A stretch of 64,000 bases of DNA from Acidobacteriota bacterium (lineage in GTDB: Bacteria > Acidobacteriota > Blastocatellia > Pyrinomonadales > Pyrinomonadaceae). Numbering within the stretch: position 1 is the stretch's first letter; every line of letters begins with the position of its first letter. A program made the position numbers and the translations under genes. The stretch is taken from positions 1-64,000 of the forward strand of contig JAFAVK010000015.1 in assembly GCA_019242475.1 (NCBI GenBank), given 5' to 3'. Under the pieces are notes generated by a model. The model was not told the origin of the DNA. It ran no database searches and was given only the letters and a program-made list of their open reading frames with translations. Below are positions 1 through 9,200 of the stretch, one piece after another.

Positions 1-193
1 AGTGCGCCGTCAGCCGCGTCAGCGTATGCCCGCCGTGCCTGTTCTCTCGCATCGCGGGCGACTTCTAGCACGGCGCGAGGTGGGTAGCAACTGAAAGTCT
101 TGCACCGAAGGTGCATAGTTTTGCACTAGCGCGTCTGAGACAATAAACCCGGGCCTTAGAGCCACAGCCGTTCTCTATTTCGTCGTTATCACT

Positions 194-784
194 ATGGTCG
201 GTGTGTGTTGGGTGGTGGCCCGCGCCACGTCTCCCTGGGTGAGACCTACTTGGCCGGACGTTAGACGCAAGCCTTGGAAGATGACGGAGGCGGCGGGAGG
301 AGTCCTCTTCGACCTCAACGGCAACGGCACACGCGACCGCTTCTCCTGGACTGCCGCCGGCTCGGACGATGCTTGGCTCGTGCTCGACCGTAACAATAAT
401 GGCAAGGTTGACGCTGGCAGGGAGATGTTCGGCAACTACACGACGCAGCCGGATTCCGCTAACCCGAATGGCTTCCTGGCTCTTGCCGAGTACGACAAGC
501 CGGGTGCCGGGGGGAATGGCGACGGCGTAATAGACGAGCAGGATGCTATCTTCCCCTCCTTATGGCTATGGCAGGACACCAACCATAACGGCATCTCAGA
601 ACCGGGTGAGTTACACACGCTTCGGGAACTTGGCCTCAAATCCATCAGCCTCTCTTACAAGGAGTCGAAGCGCACAGATCAATACGGGAACCAGTTCCGC
701 TACCGGGCGAAGGTGGACGACGCGAAGGGCGCGAAGGCCGGGCGCTGGGCCTGGGACGTGTTCCTCGTCCCGGGTCAACAGTAG
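194..784 (+). CDS. EF-hand-like calcium-binding repeat protein, possibly 5'-truncated
   Basis: Three acidic loops [39 protein letters not shown]; no signal peptide or clear RBS, N-terminus uncertain. Confidence 0.6.
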   Translation: MVGVCWVVARATSPWVRPTWPDVRRKPWKMTEAAGGVLFDLNGNGTRDRFSWTAAGSDDAWLVLDRNNNGKVDAGREMFGNYTTQPDSANPNGFLALAEYDKPGAGGNGDGVIDEQDAIFPSLWLWQDTNHNGISEPGELHTLRELGLKSISLSYKESKRTDQYGNQFRYRAKVDDAKGAKAGRWAWDVFLVPGQQ

Positions 785-819
785 TCGATAGCCGGCCTTA
801 ACAAGTAAGCTGCGCCGTG

Positions 820-858
820 AAGCGGTCGCCCGGTAAGCCTCATGCCGGGCGACCGCTT
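820..858 (+). terminator. Rho-independent terminator-like hairpin
   Basis: aagcggtcgcccgg...ccgggcgaccgctt followed by ctttac, just after the stop at 784. Confidence 0.6.
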
Positions 859-1198
859 CTTTACGCCAGACCCCGGTGCGCTTGAAGCTCACGTACACGT
901 ACAAGTTTTCTGTATTCACACGCTCATTAGGCTCGTAAATACTGGCGCATGCCGTACCACCGGCGCCGCGGCCGCGCAAGAGAATTCTCGCCGCCGTAAA
1001 TTTTTCCGGCGCGATGTATTTCCGCCCCCGCCGCGCGCTCTGTTCCGCCGGTGAGGTTATTCGGGCGCCGACAGCGCGGCGCCCTTGATAAGGGGTTCGG
1101 CTTCAGGCTTCTTGCCTCCCTGCCGCCGCCACCTACGGCACAAGGGCTTTCATCACTTTCGCGGAAGGGCGCCGCCCTTCGACCCAAGGAGAAACATC

Positions 1199-2683
1199 AT
1201 GTTCCCGACTCGTCCCCTCGCAGGGCTCTCCCTGCGCGTACCCGGACTGCGCCGCGCGGCGCTCCCGCTCTTCGCACTCGCCTTCGCCCTGCTCGCCTCT
1301 TTGAGCGCGCGGGCGCAGACAGCCACGGTCTTCGGCTCGCTCTCCAACTTCGACGTGGTCAACAACACGGAGCACGAGGCGCACGGCTTCGAGATCGAGC
1401 TGGAAGGCTTGCAGCCGGGCGACGTGCCCTACTCCTTCGGCGCCACGCGCTACGGGCAGGCGCGGGTCATCCCGACCGCGACCGGCGTCGCCGTCCGCTG
1501 GGAGAGCGCCTACGACCCCGGCCTCGGGCAGTTCACGCAGACGACCATCGCGCACGCCGCCGGCACCCCTTTCGCGGGCATGTGTTATTCGTGGAACGGG
1601 GCGGGCTACGCCGGGAGCGGCTGCGAGCACTTCGGCGTCTCGCTGGCGAAGAACGCCTTGAAGACGACCTACCGCTGGCTCGTCGAAGACGCGAACGCGC
1701 CCGGCACGCTCGTGCCCTTCGACCCGCCGGTCGCCATCCCCGGCCCCGTCTACATCGTCACGCCGCCGGCGCAGGTGGGCGAGGTGCCCGTGCTCGAAGC
1801 CGAGATCGAGGCGCCCGAAGCGCCCGAAGGCCCCGAGCTTTACGGCGACGCGCAGTGGGTCAAGGTCTTCAAGACCGAGCTTCAGCGCGAGGTGAATCTG
1901 GACGAGCTGATGAGCGACAACGCCGTCGTCCCGCAGGACGCTTCGAAGGTCGAGGTCGCGTGGGAAATCCTTCAGGCCGACCCGCCGTCGAACAGCAACG
2001 GCAGGCAGAACCGCGGCCGCCGCGGCAACTCCGGCCCGCTCGCCGCGGGTACGCGCGCCGTCGTCCGCCGCTACGAGATTTACCAGTACACGGGCGCTTA
2101 CGACCCCGTCACGCACGAGGCTTTGTGCGCCGACGGCCTGTGCAACGCGCCGGCCGAGGGCGAGGTCGGCGACTACGTCGGGGCGCAGATGGCAGCGGCC
2201 AACGTCGGCGTGCCTTCGGTGACGGTCGGCATCGCGGGCGGCGGCAAGGTCGCCTCGGCCGACCGCTTGATTAGCTGCGGCTCGAAGTGCGGGGCCTCTT
2301 ACGAGGCGAACACGCAGGTGACTCTGACGGCGAGCGCCAACTCGGGCTCGGTCTTCACGGGCTGGACGGGTGCGTGCGCCGGGCAGCAGGCCACCTGCAC
2401 CCTGAGCGTCAACGAGGCGCTGAACACCACGGCCAACTTCGCGCCGCTCTTCAACCTCGTGGTGAAGACGGCCGGGTCGGGCTCGGTGTCGAGCACGCCG
2501 GCGGCCATCGACTGCGGCAGGCTCTGCTCGGCCAAGGTCGCGTCGGGGACGCGCCTGACGCTGACGGCCGCGCCCGCCGCGGGGCAGAAGTTCACCGGCT
2601 GGTCGGGCTCCTGCGCGGGGACGCTGCTGACGTGCACCGTCAACGTCAACAAGGACACGCAGGTGCAGGCGAACTTCAAGTGA
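1199..2683 (+). CDS. Secreted protein with C-terminal divergent InlB B-repeat-like domains
   Basis: ATG after aaggag, signal peptide (LFALAFALLASLSARAQ), two C-terminal repeats with FTGWTGACAG / FTGWSGSCAG and ANF motifs. Confidence 0.75.
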   Translation: MFPTRPLAGLSLRVPGLRRAALPLFALAFALLASLSARAQTATVFGSLSNFDVVNNTEHEAHGFEIELEGLQPGDVPYSFGATRYGQARVIPTATGVAVRWESAYDPGLGQFTQTTIAHAAGTPFAGMCYSWNGAGYAGSGCEHFGVSLAKNALKTTYRWLVEDANAPGTLVPFDPPVAIPGPVYIVTPPAQVGEVPVLEAEIEAPEAPEGPELYGDAQWVKVFKTELQREVNLDELMSDNAVVPQDASKVEVAWEILQADPPSNSNGRQNRGRRGNSGPLAAGTRAVVRRYEIYQYTGAYDPVTHEALCADGLCNAPAEGEVGDYVGAQMAAANVGVPSVTVGIAGGGKVASADRLISCGSKCGASYEANTQVTLTASANSGSVFTGWTGACAGQQATCTLSVNEALNTTANFAPLFNLVVKTAGSGSVSSTPAAIDCGRLCSAKVASGTRLTLTAAPAAGQKFTGWSGSCAGTLLTCTVNVNKDTQVQANFK

Positions 2684-2686
2684 GCG

Positions 2687-2707
2687 GTAAGCAGTAAGCA
2701 GTAAGCA
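2687..2707 (+). repeat. Tandem heptamer GTAAGCA x3 at gene 3' end
   Basis: gtaagcagtaagcagtaagca immediately after stop codon. Confidence 0.85.
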
Positions 2708-2746
2708 GAAGGCGGCCGCGGGGCGTTAAGCTTCGCGGCCGCCTTC
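2708..2746 (+). terminator. Terminator-like hairpin
   Basis: gaaggcggccgcg...cgcggccgccttc followed by ttgtct. Confidence 0.65.
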
Positions 2747-2882
2747 TTGTCTCGAAAGAATAATCAAAACGTAACCCGGCGCGCGGGCGCCGGGTTTAAA
2801 GTGGAGCGTTTGCTTTTCGAGGCGTTCGTCCTCTTCTCTCTCTCCGCGAACACGTCTTTCAACTTACAGATGGAGTTTGACA

Positions 2883-3857
2883 ATGAGCATTGATGTGACC
2901 CGAGCTTTGCGTTTACTGACGGCGGCCTTCGGCCTGACGCTGGCGATGCTGCTGGCGCCGGCCGCCTTCGGGCAGGCGGCCGCCCCTTCTTCGAACAACC
3001 GAAGTCTGACGCAGGTCAACACGCGCCCCGTCCCCGTCGGCGCCAAGGTCAAGTTCCGCGGCGTCATCGTCCGCCGCGACGGGGACACCTTCATCGTCCG
3101 CGACGCGAGCCGCACCGACACGCAGGTGCTCCTGACCGACGAGACGAGCATCAAGTCGAAGGGCGGGTTCCTGAGGGGCGGCAAAAGTTACGCCGTGACG
3201 GACATCCTGACCGGCCTCATCGTCGAGGTCGAGGGGCGCGGCGACCGGCAGGGGCAGCTCGTCGCCGACAAGATCAGGTTCAACGACTCGGACATGCGCG
3301 CCGCCATCACGACCGAGACGCGCGTCGGCCCGGTCGAAGAGAATCAGTTGAGACTGTCGGGCCAGATCGACGAGCTGAGCGCGGTCGCCGACGAGGCGCG
3401 GCGCGAGGCGGCCACCGCGCAGGAGACGGCCAACTCGGCCCACGAGCGCATCTCCTCGCTCGACGACTACGACGTGCAGGATGAGACGGTCGTCAACTTC
3501 GCGCTCAACAGTGCCGTGCTCTCTCCGGAGGCGCGCCGGCAGCTCGACGACCTCGCGGCGAAGGTGAACGCCGCGCGCGGGTTCGCCATCGAGGTCTCGG
3601 GGCACGCCGACGCGACGGGCAGCGCGGCGCGCAACTTCCAGCTCAGCCAGCGGCGCGCCGAGGCGGTCGTGCAGTACCTCGCCGTCAACCACCACATCCC
3701 GATGCGCCGCTTCATCTCGCCGATGGGCTACGGCAAGACCGAGGCCGTCGCCGACAACTCGACCGCCGCCGGCCGCGCGCAGAACCGCCGCGTCGAGGTC
3801 AAGGTGCTCATCAACCGCGGCATGTCCCGGCCCGTCAACACCGCGCGCAACCCTTGA
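2883..3857 (+). CDS. OmpA family protein
   Basis: Signal peptide; C-terminal OmpA-like domain with EVSGHADATGSAARNFQLSQRRAEAVVQYL and NRRVEV. Confidence 0.85.
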   Translation: MSIDVTRALRLLTAAFGLTLAMLLAPAAFGQAAAPSSNNRSLTQVNTRPVPVGAKVKFRGVIVRRDGDTFIVRDASRTDTQVLLTDETSIKSKGGFLRGGKSYAVTDILTGLIVEVEGRGDRQGQLVADKIRFNDSDMRAAITTETRVGPVEENQLRLSGQIDELSAVADEARREAATAQETANSAHERISSLDDYDVQDETVVNFALNSAVLSPEARRQLDDLAAKVNAARGFAIEVSGHADATGSAARNFQLSQRRAEAVVQYLAVNHHIPMRRFISPMGYGKTEAVADNSTAAGRAQNRRVEVKVLINRGMSRPVNTARNP

Positions 3858-3868
3858 AGAATTTGAAA

Positions 3869-3896
3869 GTTCAAATTTGAAATTTGAAATTTGAAC
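3869..3896. repeat. Heptamer inverted repeat, GAAATTT family
   Basis: gttcaaatttgaaatttgaaatttgaac, 7-bp periodic palindrome. Confidence 0.8.
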
Positions 3897-3903
3897 TTAA
3901 AAG

Positions 3904-3949
3904 AAAGGCCGGGCGGACGCGAGTCTCTTAGTGTCCGCCCGGCCTTTTT
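3904..3949 (+). terminator. Rho-independent terminator
   Basis: aaaggccgggcggac...gtccgcccggccttttt. Confidence 0.85.
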
Positions 3950-4039
3950 GTATTCAATACCGCTAGACGCGCGCGCCTTCGGGAGTTAGGATGTGCGGCA
4001 CGTTCGTCCCAACGCCTACCCGCCCGAAGGAAAACGAAG

Positions 4040-6031
4040 ATGAGAAATTTCTTGAAAGCGACGTTCGCTCTCCTGCTGCTGGTCTCCGCCGCGACGGCGC
4101 AGATGTGGACGCCGGAGCTGCAAATCAAAGTCAGGGCCGTCGGCACGCCGCGCGTCTCGCCCGACGGCAGGCGTGTCGTCTACACGGTGAGCGACGCCGT
4201 GACGACCGCAGACCGCAGCGAGTACGTCTCGCAGGTCTGGATGGCTACGTCCGACGGCAGAGAGAACGTCCAGCTCACCTTCGCCGACAAGTCCTCGACC
4301 AACCCGCGCTGGTCGCCCGACGGTAACTGGATCGCCTTCACCTCCACGCGCAAGGAGAACAAGAACAACCTCTACCTGCTGCGCGCCACGGGCGGCGAGG
4401 CCGAGCCCCTGACGGACTTGAAGGGGAGCGTCGCCGACTTCGAGTGGTCGCCCGACGGCCGCTCCATCGCCTACACGTCGGCCGACCCGAAGACCGAGGA
4501 GGAGGAGAAGAACGACAAGGCGAAGAACGATTTTCGCTGGGTGGACGAGAACGTCAAGATGGCTCGGCTCTACGTCATTCCGATTCAGAAAGACTCGGCG
4601 GGCAAGCGCGAGCCGCGGAAGTTGACCTCCGAGAACTACAACGTCGGCGAGTTCGACTGGTCGCCCGACGGCTCCCGCATCGCCTTCAGCCACTCGAAGA
4701 CGCCCCTGGCGAACGACTGGACGACCTCGGACGTGTCGGTCGTCGAGGTCGCGACCGGCAAGGTCACGGTCTTCGCCAACACGCCGGCCGCCGAGAACGC
4801 GCCGCTCTACTCGCCCGACGGCAAGTGGGTCGCCGTCTCCGTCAGCGACAACCCGCCGCGCTGGGCGCAGAGCGGCACCATTGAAATCTTCTCAGCTGCG
4901 GGCGGCCAGCCGAAGACTCTCGCCGCCTCCTTCGACGGCCAGCCGGACGTCGCGGGCTGGTCTGCGGACGGCCGCCGCATCTACTTCAGCGAGGCGAAGG
5001 GGACGGGGACGCAGCTCTACGCCTTCGACGTCGCGGCCGACCGCATCGAAGAGATCAAGACGACGCCCGCCGTCTACACCGCCATCGACCTCAACCGCGC
5101 GGGGACGGCCTTCGCCTTCGTCCGCCAGACGCCGGAGTCGCCGCAGGAGGCCTTCGTCGCCGCGGCCTCGGACTTCGCGCCCGCGCAGGTCAGCCGCGCC
5201 AACGCCGACCTACGGCTTCCGCCCGTCGGCAAGACCGAGGTCGTCCGCTGGAAGTCAACCGACGGGAAAGAGATTGAAGGCTTGTTGACCTACCCCGTCG
5301 GCTACCAGGCGGGGCGCAGAGTCCCGCTCATCCTCAACATCCACGGCGGCCCGGCCGGCGTCTTCCAGCAGACCTTCGTCGGCGGGCGCGGCGTCTACCC
5401 GATTGCGACCTTCGCCGCGCGCGGCTACGCCGTCCTGCGCCCGAACCCGCGCGGGTCGAGCGGCTACGGCCTTGAGTTCCGCCGCGCCAACGTCAAGGAC
5501 TGGGGCGGCGCGGACTTTCAAGACCTGATGACGGGCGTGGACAAGGTGATCGAGATGGGCGTCGCCGACCCCGAGCGTTTGGGCGTGATGGGGTGGAGCT
5601 ACGGCGGGTTCATGACGACCTGGATCGTCACGCAGACGAAGCGCTTCAAGGCGGCCTCGGCTGGCGCGCCCGTGACCAACCTGATGAGCTTCACGGGCAC
5701 GGCCGACATCCCCGCCTTCATCCCCGACTACTTCGGCGGGCAGTTCTGGGAGGCGTCCGACCTTTACCAGAAGCACTCGCCGATGTTCAACGTCAAAGGC
5801 GTGACGACGCCGACGCTCATCGAGCACGGCGACGCCGACATCCGCGTGCCCATCTCGCAGAGCCTGGAGTTCTACCACGCGCTCAAGGCGCAGGGCGTCC
5901 CCACGCGCATGCTCGTCCTCCCCCGCCAGCCCCACGGCCCCACCGAGCCCAAAATGCAACTGGCCGCCATGCAGGCCAACCTCGACTGGTTCGACAAGTA
6001 CCTCGGCGGGACGGAGAGCAGTAGGCAGTAG
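4040..6031 (+). CDS. S9 family peptidase (prolyl oligopeptidase type, N-terminal beta-propeller)
   Basis: WSPDG/YSPDG propeller motifs, GWSYGG catalytic serine motif, signal peptide. Confidence 0.9.
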   Translation: MRNFLKATFALLLLVSAATAQMWTPELQIKVRAVGTPRVSPDGRRVVYTVSDAVTTADRSEYVSQVWMATSDGRENVQLTFADKSSTNPRWSPDGNWIAFTSTRKENKNNLYLLRATGGEAEPLTDLKGSVADFEWSPDGRSIAYTSADPKTEEEEKNDKAKNDFRWVDENVKMARLYVIPIQKDSAGKREPRKLTSENYNVGEFDWSPDGSRIAFSHSKTPLANDWTTSDVSVVEVATGKVTVFANTPAAENAPLYSPDGKWVAVSVSDNPPRWAQSGTIEIFSAAGGQPKTLAASFDGQPDVAGWSADGRRIYFSEAKGTGTQLYAFDVAADRIEEIKTTPAVYTAIDLNRAGTAFAFVRQTPESPQEAFVAAASDFAPAQVSRANADLRLPPVGKTEVVRWKSTDGKEIEGLLTYPVGYQAGRRVPLILNIHGGPAGVFQQTFVGGRGVYPIATFAARGYAVLRPNPRGSSGYGLEFRRANVKDWGGADFQDLMTGVDKVIEMGVADPERLGVMGWSYGGFMTTWIVTQTKRFKAASAGAPVTNLMSFTGTADIPAFIPDYFGGQFWEASDLYQKHSPMFNVKGVTTPTLIEHGDADIRVPISQSLEFYHALKAQGVPTRMLVLPRQPHGPTEPKMQLAAMQANLDWFDKYLGGTESSRQ

Positions 6032-6204
6032 GCAGTAGGCAGTTAAAAGGCAAGACAGCAGCGAGCACGGTTGAGCCCCGGAGGGGCGACATGTTTATAG
6101 CTCAGGGCGTTTATTAATTCCCAAGCTCCGTTAGGAGCGGCATGTACCTGTCCGCTCCCGTCTCGCCTTAACTGCCTGCTGCCATCTGCCTACTGCCTAC
6201 TGCT
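6017..6204. repeat. GTAGGCA heptamer inverted-repeat pair with internal hairpins
   Basis: agcagtaggcagtaggcagtaggcagttaa (6017-6046) versus ttaactgcctgctgccatctgcctactgcctactgct (6168-6204). Confidence 0.85.
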
Positions 6205-9200
6205 CTTCGGGCGTGCGTTCGAGTTCGAGTTCCATTTGGAGGCGTCGGAAGGAGTCGCGGGCTTCGGCGAGGAGTTGGCGGCCGCGCTCGGGGTCGCCGT
6301 GGGCGAGTTCGTGGCGCGCCCAGTCGCGGAGCGTGCGCGCGCGCTCGGCCTCCATCTGGATGCGCGCGAAGATCGAGAGGCTTTGGGAGAAGCAGGAGGC
6401 CGGGTCGCGCGTCTCGCCGCCGACCTCGATTGCAGACTCGGAGTTCGAGGCGACGAGGCCGAGCACGCGCCAGGCTTCGGCGAGGTGCTCGTGGTTCTCG
6501 ATCTCGCGGCCGAGTTCGAGCGCGCGCAGCGCCGCCCCTTTCGCCTCGGCCAGACTCCCGCGCCCGAGCAGCGCCTCGGCCAGGAAGCGGTAGTTCTCCG
6601 AGAGCCCGACGTAGCCGGCGGCGGTCGCCAGCTCAATCGTCTGGCGCAAGTCCGACTCGGCCTCTTCGTGCTCGCCGAGGCCGTTGCGCGCGGCGCCGAG
6701 GTTCGAGAGGTAGAGAATCTCGCCGTTGCGGTTGCCGATCTCGCGCGCGATCTGGAGCGCCTCGCTGTAGCGCGCGAAGGCCGCCGCGTAGTCGCCGCGC
6801 AGCCGCGCCGTCTCGCCCAAGCTATTGAGCAGGTTCCCGACGTAGCGGCGATCGCCCAGCTCCCTGTAGATGTCGAGCGAGAGCGACTTGAACTCCTCGG
6901 CCTGCTGAAACTGGCCGAGCATGTGGTAGGCCATCCCCAGAGACTTCAGGCACTCGGCGCGCACGCGGCGCCCCTCGTCGCCGAGCTTGTCCACGAGCGA
7001 GAGCGCGCGGTCGGCCAGCATCATCGCCGCGCGCGCGTCGCCGAGCCGCGAGCAGACCTGGCTCTGCAAGTTGAGCGCGCGCGCCAGCTCGACGCCCGCG
7101 GCGGGGCCGGTGACGCCGGCCGCGCGCGCCAGCATCTCGGCGCGCTGCGTGCTCTCGAAGCAGGTGCGGTTGTCGCCCTGGCTGCTCTGCACGAGCGCGA
7201 TCTCGTTCCAAGCGCGCGCCTGCGCGGGCGCCGACTGCAAAGCCTCGGCCGCGGCGCGCATCTCCCGGTACGCCTCGACCGCCTCGGAGTAGCGCGCCTG
7301 CACGCGCAGGACTTCGCCCAGACCCTCGAACCACTCCATCCTCAAAGCGTTGAGCGCCAGCTCGTCTTCGGGCTCGGTGACGGCGCCGCCCGCGCCGAGG
7401 AAGCCGAGCGCCTTGCGGTAGTAACGGATGGCCGTCTCGGGCGCGTAGGTCTCTCGGGCCTGGCGGCCGGCGCGGCCGTACCACTCGGCGGCGTCTTCCG
7501 GGGCGCCCGCGCGCTCGAAGTGCTCGGCGATGAGGCCGGCGTACTCGCCGACGCGGCCGCCGCTGTGGCGCGCGAGCCAGTCGGCGGCGCGGCGGTGGTA
7601 CTCGCGCCGCTCGCGCTTCAAGACGCTCTCGTAGGTCACGTCGCGCAGCAGCGCGTGCTTGAAGATGTACTCGCGCGCGCCCGCGAAGGCCGCGGCCTCG
7701 CGCCGGTAGACGAGTTCCTTCCCCCTTAACGATTCGAGCACGCGGCCCACGTCGATTGCGTCGTCCGGGGGGACGTGCTGTCGTGAGAAGGGCTCGCGCG
7801 TCGTGACGCGCCGGACGGGCGCGGTCACGCCCGCGCCGAGGTGCTCGACCGCGTCGTCCCAGAAGACGCGCCCGATGACGGAAGCGCGTTGGAGGACGGT
7901 CTTCTCCTCCGGCGTCAGCCGGTCGAGGCGGGCCTGAAGCACGCCCGTCAGGGTCGGCGGCACCTGCACCTCGCCGAGCCGCGTCGCGTCCACGCTCCAC
8001 TCGTCCGAGCCCGTCACGATGACGTGCTGGTCGATGAGCATCTTGATCAGCTCTTCGACGTAGAAGGGGTTCCCCTCCGCCCCGCCGACGACCAGCTCGC
8101 GCAGCTCGTTGGGGATGCCCTGCGCGTGCCTCAAAATCTCTTCGAAGAGCTGGCGGCTCTCCTTCTTCGAGAGCGGTTGCAGGCTGAGGCGCGTGTGGCG
8201 CTCGCGCCCCTCGCCCCAGGCGGGGCGCCTTTCGAGGAGCGCGGGCCGGGCGAGGCAGAGGAGCATGGCGCGGTCGTGCGCGCAGTGGAGCGCGAGGTAG
8301 TCGACGAAGTCGAGCGAGCCGTCGTCGGCCCAGTGCAGGTCGTCGAAGTAGATGAGGACGGGGAGGTCGCGCGCGATGTCGGAGAAGAAGCGCGCGGCGT
8401 AGCGGAAGGCGCGGTCGCGCACCTGGCGCGCGTCGTCGCGGATGCCCGAGACGTGAGGGCTCGCCGAGTAGTCGAAGCCGATGAGCTGCCCGATGAAGTG
8501 CGCGCGCATCAGCACCTCCGCCTCGGCCGCGCCCTTGCACATCGAGAGCATGCCGCGCTCGAGCTTCTCGCGCGCGACCTCCGGCGGGTCGCTGTCCTGT
8601 ATCTCGAAGCGGAACGAGAAGAGGTCGCGGACGAGCGAGTAAGGGAGCCCCTGGTCGGACTCGCCCGCGCGCGCGTTGAAGACGTACCACACGTCGGGCA
8701 GCAGCTCGACCCAGTTGCTGAACTCGTAAAGCAGGCGCGACTTGCCGAGGCCGGCGTCGGCGAGCACGGTGACGACCTGCAACTCGCCGTCCTCGAAGAC
8801 CGCTTCGAGCGTGTCGGTCAGGCGGCGCAGCTCGGCCCGGCGCCCGATCATCTTCGTCTCGACGCCCTCGACGCCGCGCGTCTGGACGCGGAAGGCGCGG
8901 CGCTTGGCGCGCTGGACGTTGTAGAACTGGACGGGGCCGGAGCGGCCGCCGGTGTGGAGCGTGCCCGGCGGCAGCACGTCGAAGACGCCGCGGACGTGCC
9001 GGTAGGTGTCGTGCGAGATGAGGACGCCGCCGACGGGCGCCTCCTGCTGCAAGCGCGAGGCGAGCCGCACGGGGTCGCCCGTCACCGTCAGCTCGCCCGT
9101 CACCCCGACCTCGCCCAGAAGCACGAGCCCCGTGCTCACCCCCGCGCGCATGAGCCGCGCCTCCTCGCCACCCCCGTTGGAGCCTTCCGCCTCTCCTTCG

